A DNA stretch of 63,009 bases, from NCBI GenBank assembly GCA_036501485.1, contig DASYAG010000030.1, positions 1-63,009 of the forward strand, written 5' to 3'. Made by a program: the position numbers and the translations under genes. The notes beneath the pieces were generated by a model. That model did not search any database and was not told the DNA's origin. It was given only the letters and a program-made list of their open reading frames with translations. Shown piece after piece: positions 1-7,458 of this stretch (position 1 is its first letter; each line of letters starts with the position of its first letter). The stretch is from PALSA-607 sp036501485 (GTDB taxonomy: Bacteria > Actinomycetota > Actinomycetes > Acidothermales > Acidothermaceae).

Positions 1-270
1 GTTCAGTTTCGCAAGTTGACCGGTGCCCAGCGCAAGGAAATCGAACAGGCCGTCGTCCGCGGACGAGAGCGTTACATCTTCCCCGCCCCCGAATCCAACA
101 ACCTGCCTACCGGGGTGCTGGCGAAACGAGCCCAGCTGTCGGTTGACTGCAGTCGCCCGCGTGCGGACCGTAGCTGTCGAGTCGTGTTCGACAACACGTA
201 CGCCAGGTCGCCCCGAGACACCTCGTGTGACGTTCATAAACGGCTACTTCGCCCCGACCTACATAGTTGA
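1..270 (+). CDS. possible 3' end of a gene entering from the left edge
   Basis: Frame 1 is open from the first base to a TGA at 268-270. The first ~40 codons read like protein (basic and polar, with the stretch REIYIFPAPE-like near the start of the frame), but the second half looks less like coding sequence and a second frame is open across the same bases. No family was recognised. It could be the tail of an accessory gene or chance in GC-rich DNA. The remainder of 1-306 shows nothing else I can support. Confidence 0.2.
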   Translation, partial: VQFRKLTGAQRKEIEQAVVRGRERYIFPAPESNNLPTGVLAKRAQLSVDCSRPRADRSCRVVFDNTYARSPRDTSCDVHKRLLRPDLHS

Positions 271-306
271 CCGACGCGCCGTACGTCTGATGTATCCCTC
301 GTTGCC

Positions 307-855
307 TCACGAAGCGGCGGCCGAAGGTAGGGAGACGCTCAGCGCGCTGGGGTCTCCGAGGCCAAGTGCGGCGCCGAGTGTAATGCCGCGGCGTAGCGTC
401 GCCAGGAGTTCGGCAGCGGGAATGGTGGTGCCGACCAGGTCACGAGCGTTCCAGCCCGGTGCCATGCCCTTGCGCGCGACGTAGACCTCCACCACGGCTT
501 GGGCGCCTGTTTGTAGCGCGCGCCGGCAGACGGCGCGTGCGTAGAACCGATTGAACTCGATCTCGGCCAGTCGGACGTTTGCGTCGTCCGGCACGCGTTG
601 TTGAGGGTTCAGGTTCTCGCCTATGCCGGGCGCGGTCTCGAAATCGTTGAAGACTGCCAACGCTGCGAGGTCGCGCGCTAGGACCGCTGGAACGCCGTAG
701 GCGAGCGCCGCGCGCAGCAGGAACGGCCAGTGGGTTCGGCCGTAGGTGTTGAGCCGTGGGCTGATGTACAGCACGTCGGCGGCGACGTCACGCTCGAACT
801 CGTCGAGCATCCAGCTTCTCGTCGCAGCATCAAGATTGGCGAACGTCAACGTCAT
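307..855 (-). CDS. conserved hypothetical protein, 182 aa
   Basis: A complete soluble protein of 182 residues with no signal peptide or membrane segment. It starts at an ATG preceded by GAGG about nine bases upstream. Recognisable blocks are an N-terminal MLDEFERD segment, a central EFNRFYARAVCRRAL segment and a VEVYVAR strand. From memory, this layout matches a family of uncharacterised proteins scattered in actinobacterial and proteobacterial accessory DNA; I know no function for it. It is transcribed away from the hairpin array at 876-1054, which would therefore lie in its 5' untranslated region. Its place among other orphan genes left of the yifB junction suggests island cargo. The family assignment is tentative; that it is coding is fairly certain. 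Confidence 0.65.
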   Translation of the reverse strand: MTLTFANLDAATRSWMLDEFERDVAADVLYISPRLNTYGRTHWPFLLRAALAYGVPAVLARDLAALAVFNDFETAPGIGENLNPQQRVPDDANVRLAEIEFNRFYARAVCRRALQTGAQAVVEVYVARKGMAPGWNARDLVGTTIPAAELLATLRRGITLGAALGLGDPSALSVSLPSAAAS

Positions 856-875
856 GCTGAGCCTCGCATGGGCAG

Positions 876-1054
876 CGTGCCGTGGTCAGAGGCACGAAGG
901 CCCCGGCAGCCGCGTTCTGAGCCGGGGCCCTCGCTCCTTTCACAACCCGAAAGGTGCGAGGACCGGACACCACCTTCAACGGTACGGGCCAAAAGGGTTG
1001 AACGACAAGGTTCGGCTCCCACATGCACAAATACAGCGATGCAGGTGTGAGCCG
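876..1054. other. array of consecutive strong hairpins, possible structured RNA
   Basis: There is no gene between 856 and about 1093, but at least four inverted repeats sit almost end to end. They are CGTGCC/GGCACG (876-881 with 891-896); a perfect 9-bp stem, GGCCCCGGC/GCCGGGGCC (899-907 with 921-929); an 11-of-12-bp stem (930-941 with 949-960, loop ACAACCC); and a 12-of-14-bp stem (1013-1026 with 1041-1054). A weaker TTCAAC/GTTGAA pair lies at 975-980 and 997-1002. This is denser than one terminator needs. It could be the leader of the minus-strand gene starting at 855, a free-standing RNA, or paired terminators. I match it to no known RNA family. Confidence 0.5.
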
Positions 1055-1186
1055 GGTGATCCGCGGCATCGGCGACTTTTGGGGTTATCGTGATTGGCGG
1101 TGACTATTTATGGTCGCCGGCCCCTGGACCCGTGGGTCGTGGATGTTGCTGCGACACGGATCGCAGCCGATCTCGGTGGGCCGAGC

Positions 1187-1468
1187 ATGAGCAGCGACGT
1201 AGACAACAGCCAAGCGGTCCGCGATGCCGAGCGGGCGGCGAATGACCTCGCCGAGGCCCTGCGAGTCGGTGCGACCCTGGTTGAGCTCGATCAGTTGATG
1301 ACCGCGAAAGCCAACGCCGACGATCGCGTCGCGTCCTTGCGGCGCCGCGTCGAACCGCTATCGGGGAACAACAAGTCGCGCCAGGCGTCGGCTGATCTGT
1401 TGGAGCGACGTCAACGTCGCCGCGCAGAGGCCCAAGCGAAGACGGGCGAGCAAAATCGCCCGACCTGA
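1187..1468 (+). CDS. small charged hypothetical protein, ~93 aa
   Basis: The frame is open from a TTG at 1094. I prefer the ATG at 1187, which gives 93 residues and follows a GGTGGG tract, because the 31 residues before it look less regular. The protein is rich in Ala, Glu, Arg and Asp. Its first half (AVRDAERAANDLAEALRVGA) is a likely amphipathic helix and the C-terminus is a basic Arg/Gln/Lys tail, suggesting a small helical or coiled-coil, possibly nucleic-acid-contacting protein. No family was recognised. It belongs to the accessory block left of the yifB junction. Confidence 0.45.
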   Translation: MSSDVDNSQAVRDAERAANDLAEALRVGATLVELDQLMTAKANADDRVASLRRRVEPLSGNNKSRQASADLLERRQRRRAEAQAKTGEQNRPT

Positions 1469-1577
1469 CGGGGGATGACTGGCCGGGCGACTATTTACCA
1501 TAGCAGCCCATTCAGGCACGGTCGGGGTCGAATCGCCCATAACGGTGTGCGGTGACGCGCAGCGTGATCGGTGGGCA

Positions 1578-1856
1578 CTACGCCGGGCGCCAGTACTCCA
1601 GATAGCCAGGGCGGTCGGCATAAAGTACGGCTAGCAATCGAAGGATGACTGCCGCAGCTTCGGGAAACGACGCGCCCGAGCCGTCAACGCCCAACGGCTG
1701 CGGGCCAAAAGAAAGCCAGTCCCCACACTGCACCACGATACGGCGACTGTGCTCGCTCCACGCATCGCTGACCACCGAGGCGACCAGGACGCCGACGCGC
1801 TCGTCGTGGTCGATCTGTTCCAGCAGCCACGCAACCAGCTCGTTCACGCGCGCCAT
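1578..1856 (-). CDS. DUF6221-like protein, ~92 aa
   Basis: The ORF extends upstream to 1901, but the ATG at 1856 gives the usual family N-terminus: a hydrophobic helix followed by acidic residues (VNELVAWLLEQIDHDE). The C-terminus, LRLLAVLYADRPGYLEYWRP, matches my recollection of the DUF6221 signature, in which an LA..YADHPDY..EW motif ends the protein. Members are short and uncharacterised, and common in actinobacterial genomes, prophages and integrative elements. The middle part, normally a variable region, carries VVQCGDW. Function unknown. The presence of this family supports a mobile or accessory origin for bases 1-4363. Confidence 0.6.
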   Translation of the reverse strand: MARVNELVAWLLEQIDHDERVGVLVASVVSDAWSEHSRRIVVQCGDWLSFGPQPLGVDGSGASFPEAAAVILRLLAVLYADRPGYLEYWRPA

Positions 1857-2326
1857 TCCAGATGCCTGGGTCTGCGGGATGTCGGCCGCTGCAGGGATCA
1901 CGGGCAGGTTAGCGGCTCACGGCGAGGGCGTCTCCACCGATCTCGATATTTCTTGGGAAGCGTTCGTGTTAGGCGGCTTGGGTTTTGGCCAACTAGTGGA
2001 AGAACAGCCAGCCAACGCCCGCCCAGAACGCTAGACAGACCACAAAGCGCGAGCACCTTCCAACGTCGCCCAACGAGCGCTGAGCGCGGGTCACCCGTGC
2101 CTTCAGGGACATGTTCGGGCATGCCTGTGAGCCCGGGTGGCTATGTCCCTCGCGTGGAACCGCTCCCAGGCGTTCACTTGTGAGCGCGCGTCCACACCTC
2201 GACTTGGGTTCCCGCGCCCGTATTGCATGCTGGTTTCGCCCGTTTTAGGATCCTGTCGGGCTCTCTCGCGGGAGCCCAGGGACGTGTGCCTCCAGACCAC
2301 CGGGTTCACGAGCATCAGGAGCAGCA
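1857..2326. other. 470-bp stretch without a confident gene
   Basis: Several frames are open here on both strands but none has convincing protein character. Two things stand out: a 39-codon minus-strand ORF (listed separately) and a hairpin, GGGCTC/GAGCCC, at 2258-2263 and 2272-2277, some 50 bases before the next start codon. The reading frame running on through 2889 is not continuous protein. I see no promoter I would defend. Confidence 0.4.
1993..2112 (-). CDS. possible 39-aa single-span membrane peptide
   Basis: The ATG at 2112 opens 39 codons to a TAG at 1993-1995. The product has a basic, polar N-terminal half (MSLKARVTRAQRS) and a hydrophobic C-terminal half with four aromatic residues (FVVCLAFWAGVGWLFF), the layout of a small single-pass membrane protein. 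No good Shine-Dalgarno sequence lies upstream, so translation is unproven. It sits just upstream of the DUF6221-like gene on the same strand, in otherwise gene-free DNA. Confidence 0.3.
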   Translation of the reverse strand: MSLKARVTRAQRSLGDVGRCSRFVVCLAFWAGVGWLFFH

Positions 2327-2587
2327 ATGGCTATCGACGAAGTCACTCCGTCCCCATCGTTGCCATTTCAGGAATGGCAACGCGCCCTCGCCGCACTACG
2401 GTCAGCGGAAGCCCGCGGCGACTCGCACCCAGAGATCCTGCGGCTCTCCGCCGAGGTCATCCGCACCCGCAACGAACTCACCGTCGACCGGCTGCACGCC
2501 GGTTGGCACCCACCCGACGACATCCTCAAACACCTGACCGTCGACGCACATTTGCTGCACGAAAAAGACGACACAACCCGAACCTGA
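2327..2587 (+). CDS. small hypothetical protein, 86 aa
   Basis: An ATG start with AGGAG seven to eight bases upstream makes this one of the better-supported small genes of the left region. The 86-residue product is soluble and mostly helical, with the segment FQEWQRALAALRSAEARGD, then EILRLSAEVIRTRNEL and an Asp/His-rich end. I recognise no family. The 5' untranslated region carries the hairpin at 2258-2277. Confidence 0.55.
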   Translation: MAIDEVTPSPSLPFQEWQRALAALRSAEARGDSHPEILRLSAEVIRTRNELTVDRLHAGWHPPDDILKHLTVDAHLLHEKDDTTRT

Positions 2588-2727
2588 AGGACGCGAGTTT
2601 GACTGCCAGAACGTTGGGGACAACGGACCGCGGGGGGAAAGCTAAACCGCTCCGGGAGCCGTGTCCAGCCGGCTCCCGGAGACCAACTCAATCGGACCCC
2701 GCGCAGAACCATGCATCGGGTCTTTTC

Positions 2728-2889
2728 ATGGGTTGGGGCAGCTCAGGCACGCTGGTCGAGCTCACCGGGTATTGCCTGATCTACGAGCGCGGCAGGCAGC
2801 CCGACCCTGGCCGGGACGACCCGCTCGTGCCGATCAGCCTCGAGCACTGGCGGGCGCATTTGCCGCACGTCGGCGACTCTTATGCGTGA
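2728..2889 (+). CDS. possible 53-aa hypothetical protein
   Basis: The frame from ATG 2728 to TGA 2889 encodes a small acidic protein with the segments LVELTGYCLIYERG and PLVPISLEHWRAHLP, which look like real secondary structure rather than random GC-rich translation. There is no clear Shine-Dalgarno sequence, and a longer upstream frame is not protein-like. It may be a genuine small gene or the surviving tail of a larger broken one. Confidence 0.3.
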   Translation: MGWGSSGTLVELTGYCLIYERGRQPDPGRDDPLVPISLEHWRAHLPHVGDSYA

Positions 2890-2960
2890 GCGGTGGCGGG
2901 CGGCCGGTCAGTAGCCCGGATTACGCGAAGTGATCGCGTACCTAGCCATCTGCAGCGGAG

Positions 2961-3428
2961 TCAAGCGAAGAGGTCTGAGACCTGATTGGTTCGGCCGACA
3001 TAGTGGCCGGCGCGGATGCAGTAGGCCCCCATGACGTTTAGGTCGCCTGGGAACAGCTCGGGTGGGAGCTCGGCACACCACTGCGCGAGGGCTGTGTGAA
3101 CGATCGGATGGACGCGGAAGGGGGGCGGTTGAAAGTCGGCGATCTCCTGGGCCGCCGCAGCAAACCCTAGGTAGCAAGTCGTTCGGCACATCCTGAGCAG
3201 CGTCGCGTCTTGGTCGGCGTCGTTCGTCGCGTCCCGAAACCGAGCCGCCAAGGGTCCCACGAGAGGGAGCCCGTGTGCCCGCAGTTCGTCGTTTCGAGAC
3301 CACTGCAACGCGGAATCCATGAAGCTCACGACTTCGTCGTGGTGCTTCATCCCGCGGACATCGGGGAGCAGGATCGTGGACGTGCGTGGGACAGTCAGCT
3401 CGACGTAGCGGACGCGGCGCCCGATCAC
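2961..3428 (-). CDS. hypothetical protein, ~155 aa
   Basis: The open frame runs to 3665, but its first third is Arg/Gln-rich and overlaps the divergent gene at 3590, so a downstream start is more likely. The GTG at 3428 gives 155 residues and the ATG at 3350 gives 129. The body looks like a globular helical protein (MKHHDEVVSFMDSALQW, LGFAAAAQEIADF, HPIVHTALAQWCAELP) with two central Cys and no signal peptide. No family was recognised. It is divergent from the 3590 gene with about 160 bp between the starts. Confidence 0.5.
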   Translation of the reverse strand: MIGRRVRYVELTVPRTSTILLPDVRGMKHHDEVVSFMDSALQWSRNDELRAHGLPLVGPLAARFRDATNDADQDATLLRMCRTTCYLGFAAAAQEIADFQPPPFRVHPIVHTALAQWCAELPPELFPGDLNVMGAYCIRAGHYVGRTNQVSDLFA

Positions 3429-3589
3429 AATGCGCGACGATAGCAGCCCGATATTCCCGTCGTCGGGTGCTTGATGGTCTCGCTGAACGCACCGGCAGTG
3501 TGACGTTGGCTGATGACGAGTAGCCTGCGAACGACGGGCCGTGATAGTCGCTGCGGTGGGCCAGACCTGACGTCGGGATTGGGCGGCAA

Positions 3590-4318
3590 ATGACGAGCCT
3601 TCAGCCCCCTCCGCCCCAAGTTGTTCCGCCGGGCGGCGCGATCCGCTTCGCCGTGGGCGACCCAACCGGGTTGCGTTCGCACACGTGGGTTGTGAGGAGC
3701 GCCAAGAACAACGACGACGTCTACATTGGCACCAGGGTCACCATGGGCGACGTCAAGGTCTCGCTCCACGCGTCGGACACGTGGCGCCTCGCGCTGACGG
3801 CGGAGGAGGCGCTTCGCCGGCAACTGGGCGAGGAAGACCGGGTGTTTACTCGCTGGGTCCCGCCCGAGCAGATTGCACCGGGCTGGCGCCGCGCGGCTTC
3901 GATCATGGTTCCGACGTCTAGTTTGCAGCCCGCATGGAATGAGAAGCCACCTAGACGACCTGGTCGGATTGCCTTCTGGCCCGCGCCACCGCTTGGCCGG
4001 GCGCTAGCCTTCGAGGTGATGATCCGTGAAGCGGATGCGGTCGGGCTGACAGTCAATGACGTCATCGGCACCGCAGGCGAGCTTTCACTCCCGAGCGGGC
4101 GCGGCGTGTGGGTGCTAGCAGACGAAGTTGCCGCCGATGAGGGCTGGCTGGCGGGCCTTCGAAACGACCTCGGCCCGGAAACCGTACTCGTCAACGACCC
4201 CACCAGATTCGACCCACGTGAGAACCCGAGTGCATTGGGGTGGGGCGTAACAGACGGCCGCGTGATGATGCTCGACCTTGGACTGGTGGTTCCCGCAGCG
4301 TGGCCGACTGTCCACTAG
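3590..4318 (+). CDS. conserved hypothetical protein, 242 aa
   Basis: A complete soluble protein starting at ATG 3590. The N-terminal half carries the pattern S-TWVVRSAKNNDDVYIGTR followed by KVSLHASDTWR. As far as I recall, this is typical of an uncharacterised actinobacterial family in which a TW strand precedes DVYI..R and KVSLH. It is probably beta-rich. The C-terminal half ends with alternating hydrophobic strands (VWVLADEV, TVLVND, VMMLDLGLVV). Function unknown. It is the last intact gene before the yifB remnant at 4364, so it marks the inner edge of the accessory block. Confidence 0.65.
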   Translation: MTSLQPPPPQVVPPGGAIRFAVGDPTGLRSHTWVVRSAKNNDDVYIGTRVTMGDVKVSLHASDTWRLALTAEEALRRQLGEEDRVFTRWVPPEQIAPGWRRAASIMVPTSSLQPAWNEKPPRRPGRIAFWPAPPLGRALAFEVMIREADAVGLTVNDVIGTAGELSLPSGRGVWVLADEVAADEGWLAGLRNDLGPETVLVNDPTRFDPRENPSALGWGVTDGRVMMLDLGLVVPAAWPTVH

Positions 4319-4363
4319 CGGCGTCCCCTAGCGCGCTACGAGATCCGGCCGTACTTGCGCTAA

Positions 4364-4474
4364 GTCGTTGTCCTGCGGGTGGCGTGGACGCTGGCTGACC
4401 TCGGTGACCACACTCGACCGACGGCGGATGACATCGACGAGGCGCTCTACCTCCGCACGGGGGTAGCTGCATGA
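4364..4474 (+). pseudogene. 3' remnant of yifB/comM-like Mg-chelatase ATPase gene
   Basis: The frame ending at TGA 4472-4474 reads VVLRVAWTLADLGDHTRP and then ..DDIDEALYLRTG, the C-terminal helix of YifB/ComM-type Mg-chelatase family proteins (consensus RVLRVAWTxADL...A...ALxxR). An in-frame TAA lies directly before it at 4361-4363, and the rest of the ~500-codon gene is absent upstream. The stop overlaps the dprA start as ATGA. In actinobacteria yifB normally lies directly before dprA, so the context fits. I infer that an insertion or deletion has replaced the body of the gene, leaving ~36 codons. Confidence 0.75.
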
Positions 4475-5640
4475 ATGACGACTCGGTGCTGCCAGGTAGT
4501 GCTCACGCACCGGCGCAGGGCGACCACGATGACCGGATCGCTCGGCTACTCCTCGGTCGGATCGGCGAGCCAGGCGATGTTGCGTTGGCGAAGGCCATCG
4601 ACGACCTAGGTGCGGTGACGACCGTGCAGCGGCTGCGCGCGGGCACGCTGAACCACAAAGGCCTGGTCAATCTGCGCGCGCGTCTCGACGTTGCCCGGCC
4701 CGATCGCGATCTCGACGCCGGCGCCTTGGTGGGGGCACGCTTTGTCATCCCCGGTGACGAAGAGTGGCCCGATCAGGTCAACGACCTTGTGCGGCTCGGT
4801 CGTAGCGATGCTGGCGTGCCTCTCGGGCTCTGGGTTCGCGGGCCTCTCGATCTTCGGGTCGTCTGTCAGCGGTCAGTCGCCGTGGTAGGCGCCCGGGCGT
4901 CGACCGCCTATGGCGACTACGTCTCGAGTGAGTTCGGCATTGGCCTCGCCGAGCGCAATTGGACCGTGGTGTCGGGCGGCGCCTTCGGCATCGATGGCGC
5001 CGCACATCGAGGTGCACTGTCAGGAGACGGACCGACAGTTGCGGTACTCGCCTGCGGGGTCGATGTTGCCTACCCGCGGGGGCACGCCGCGCTCATCGAC
5101 CGGATTGCCCAGACCGGACTCGTCGTCAGCGAGTGGCCACCGGGTTGTGCGCCGATGCGCTACCGGTTCTTGGTCCGCAACCGCGTCATTGCGGCGCTGA
5201 CGCTGGGAACGGTCGTCGTCGAGGCGGCGATCCGCAGTGGCGCTCTCAGTACCGCGAACAGAGCTCGCGAACTCGACCGGCACATCATGGCGGTGCCCGG
5301 GCCGATCACCTCGACGATGTCGAAGGGCACCAACCAGTTGTTGCGCGAGCCCGACGTCATGTGCGTCACGAGCGTGGCTGACGTCGTCGACCTGGTCGGC
5401 TTGATGGGCTCAGACCTTGCCCCGCAGCTGATGATGCCGGCCGACCCGCGCGACGACCTCGACGACGTGTCGAGGCGGGTCCTCGAGTCAGTGCCAGTGC
5501 GGCGAGCCGTAGGCCCGGCAAGCATCGCCGTGACGGCTGGGATTGCGCCTCAGCAAGTTCTGCGCTGTCTCGGTGGCCTGGCCGCGCGTGGCTTCGTCGA
5601 ACGCGTCGATGCCGGGTGGCGGCTACGCCGCGACGGTTAA
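4471..5640 (+). CDS. dprA: DNA-processing protein DprA
   Basis: DprA/Smf binds incoming single-stranded DNA and loads RecA during transformation; it is widespread even in species not known to be competent. The 389-residue protein has an N-terminal helical (SAM-like) part, then the Rossmann-like core. Visible motifs are VVGARASTAYG, SGGAFGIDGAAHRGAL, FLVRNRVIAAL, an EAAIRSGALSTANRA segment and VPGPI, followed by a C-terminal winged-helix-like tail. The start ATG overlaps the stop of the yifB remnant, implying former translational coupling. xerC follows after ~70 bp. Length and motifs are normal. Confidence 0.95.
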   Translation: MNDDSVLPGSAHAPAQGDHDDRIARLLLGRIGEPGDVALAKAIDDLGAVTTVQRLRAGTLNHKGLVNLRARLDVARPDRDLDAGALVGARFVIPGDEEWPDQVNDLVRLGRSDAGVPLGLWVRGPLDLRVVCQRSVAVVGARASTAYGDYVSSEFGIGLAERNWTVVSGGAFGIDGAAHRGALSGDGPTVAVLACGVDVAYPRGHAALIDRIAQTGLVVSEWPPGCAPMRYRFLVRNRVIAALTLGTVVVEAAIRSGALSTANRARELDRHIMAVPGPITSTMSKGTNQLLREPDVMCVTSVADVVDLVGLMGSDLAPQLMMPADPRDDLDDVSRRVLESVPVRRAVGPASIAVTAGIAPQQVLRCLGGLAARGFVERVDAGWRLRRDG

Positions 5641-5708
5641 CCTGCCGCCTTCGGCGCGTCCGGCTCTTGGTGCTTGACCCCGCGGCTGCGGCCAGCGACG
5701 GTGCAGGC

Positions 5709-6632
5709 ATGGGTGCACACGCGGGGGTCGAGGTCGACGTCCTTGGCGCGTTCGTGCAGCACCTGCGGCTGGAGCGCGGCCTGTCCGAACACACGATCCG
5801 GGCATATACCGCCGACATTGGGAGTTTGTTAGGCCATGCAGACCGAATGGGTAGATCGCGCGTGGGCGATCTCGACATCGGGGTATTGCGCAGCTGGCTG
5901 GCCAAGCTGACCACCACCGGCAAGGCGAGAACGACGATCGCCAGGCACGCGGCGTCCGCCCGAGTATTTACCGCTTTCTGCGCTCGGCGCGGCTGGCTGA
6001 CGCCCGACCCCGGTCTGATCCTGGCCACCCCGAAGGCCCAACGGCTCTTGCCCGGCGTGCTCTCACAAGCCCAAGCGGTTGCCTTGCTTGACACGCCCGC
6101 TGAGGCGTCGCCCGGCGAGGTTAACCCTGAGCAATTGCGTGACGATGCGGTACTCGAACTTCTCTATGCCACGGGTATTCGGGTGGGTGAACTAGTGGGA
6201 CTCGACGTCGACGACATCGATCAGGCGCGTCATGTTGTCCGGGTGCTCGGCAAGGGCAACAAGCAGCGGACCGTCCCCCTCGGCGTCCCGGCTGTGAAGG
6301 CTGTCGAGCGCTGGCATGTGTCGGGCCGACCCACGCTGCTAACTGCTGACAGCGGGCCTGCCCTGTTCCTTGGCGCGCGCGGCCGCCGCCTCGATCAGCG
6401 GGCCGTGCGTCGGATGGTGCATGCCCGGATTGCGCTCGTTCCGGACGCCCCGGACATCGGCCCGCACGGTCTTCGGCACAGCGCAGCAACGCACCTTCTT
6501 GAGGGTGGCGCTGACCTAAGAACCGTTCAGGAGATACTTGGTCACGCTACGCTCGCAACAACACAGGTCTACACGCATGTTTCCGTCGAGCGACTGAGGG
6601 CTACCTATGACCGCGCGCACCCCAGAGCCTGA
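5709..6632 (+). CDS. xerC: tyrosine recombinase XerC
   Basis: A tyrosine recombinase that resolves chromosome dimers at dif with XerD. The ATG at 5709 gives 307 residues, the usual Xer length; the frame is open back to 5616 without a better start. The N-terminal SAM-like domain includes LRLERGLSEHTIRAYTADI. The catalytic domain shows the Arg in ATGIRVGELVGL, the Lys in VLGKGNKQRTVPLG, the HxxR motif in GPHGLRHSAATHLLEGG, the second His in ILGHATLATTQ and the Tyr in QVYTHV. Position between dprA and whiG is the standard actinobacterial one, so I treat it as the housekeeping recombinase and not as the integrase of the neighbouring island. Confidence 0.92.
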   Translation: MGAHAGVEVDVLGAFVQHLRLERGLSEHTIRAYTADIGSLLGHADRMGRSRVGDLDIGVLRSWLAKLTTTGKARTTIARHAASARVFTAFCARRGWLTPDPGLILATPKAQRLLPGVLSQAQAVALLDTPAEASPGEVNPEQLRDDAVLELLYATGIRVGELVGLDVDDIDQARHVVRVLGKGNKQRTVPLGVPAVKAVERWHVSGRPTLLTADSGPALFLGARGRRLDQRAVRRMVHARIALVPDAPDIGPHGLRHSAATHLLEGGADLRTVQEILGHATLATTQVYTHVSVERLRATYDRAHPRA

Positions 6633-7458
6633 GCGCTCGGGCGTGCTAGCTGCGGCACCGCCCGAAGACGACCCGGCAGTCGCCAAGCTGAACGCCGAGG
6701 CGGCGCTGCGCGAGCTGTGGGTGGAGTTCAAGGCGAGCGGCGAGAGCCGGCTTCGTGAGCGGCTGATCCTGCACTACTCACCGCTCGTCAAGTACGTCGC
6801 AGGCCGGGTGGGCGTGGGGTTGCCGCCCAACATCGAGCAGGCCGACCTCGTCTCCTACGGCATCTTCGGGCTTATCGACGCGATCGAGAAGTTCGACCTC
6901 GAGCGGGCCATCAAGTTCGAGACCTACGCGATCAGCCGTATCAAGGGCGCGATCATCGACGAGCTGCGTGCGATCGACTGGATCCCGCGGTCGGTTCGGT
7001 ACAAGGCCCGCGAGGTCGAGAAGGCCTACGCCGCACTCGAAGCGAAGCTGCACCGCACCCCGACCGAGTCGGAGGTTGCCGGCGAGCTCGGCATCAGCCT
7101 CGACGAACTGCACACCATCTTCAGTCAGGTCTCGTTCGTCAACGTGATCGCGCTTGATGAGTTGCTGAACGTGGGCGGCGAGCGCGGCGACAAGCTCTCA
7201 CTCGTCGACACTCTCGAAGACACCCGGGCTGAAGATCCCGTCGAGGTCTTCGAGACCGAGGAGACCAAGTACCTGCTCTCGCGGGCGATCAACACATTGC
7301 CCGAGCGCGAGAAGATCGTCGTCACCTTGTACTACTACGAGGGACTCACGCTGGCCGAGATCGGCCAAGTGCTGGGCGTCACAGAGAGCCGCATCTGTCA
7401 GATGCACACGAAGGCCGTCCTCCAGCTGCGCGCCAAGCTCGCTGAACAGTCGGCCTAG
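6607..7458 (+). CDS. whiG: RNA polymerase sigma factor, WhiG/FliA family
   Basis: A 283-residue sigma-70 family factor of the FliA/WhiG type, which in Streptomyces drives early sporulation genes and in motile bacteria drives flagellar genes. Region 2 is seen in EQADLVSYGIFGLIDAIEKFD and KFETYAISRIKGAIIDELR followed by DWIPRSVR. Region 3 covers AYAALEAKLHRTPTESEVA. Region 4 covers LPEREKIVVTLYYYEGLTLAEIGQ and GVTESRICQMHTKA. The start overlaps the end of xerC by 26 bp, so the two genes are probably cotranscribed. No flagellar or obvious sporulation genes lie in the window, so its target set is unknown. Confidence 0.95.
   Translation: MTARTPEPERSGVLAAAPPEDDPAVAKLNAEAALRELWVEFKASGESRLRERLILHYSPLVKYVAGRVGVGLPPNIEQADLVSYGIFGLIDAIEKFDLERAIKFETYAISRIKGAIIDELRAIDWIPRSVRYKAREVEKAYAALEAKLHRTPTESEVAGELGISLDELHTIFSQVSFVNVIALDELLNVGGERGDKLSLVDTLEDTRAEDPVEVFETEETKYLLSRAINTLPEREKIVVTLYYYEGLTLAEIGQVLGVTESRICQMHTKAVLQLRAKLAEQSA

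Noticed and set aside
841..1026. tRNA-like arrangement (D-arm-like hairpin 876-896, GGTTCG at 1009-1014)
   Set aside because: The next stem is 9 bp with a 13-nt loop, there is no 7-bp acceptor stem at tRNA spacing, and no T-arm of normal length.
2137..2889. 250-codon plus-strand ORF
   Set aside because: Most of it overlaps the better-supported gene at 2327-2587 in another frame and has Arg/Pro-rich, non-protein-like composition; only the last 53 codons look coding.
5709..6632. Tyrosine recombinase as the integrase of the left-hand island
   Set aside because: Its place between dprA and whiG and all motifs are those of housekeeping XerC.
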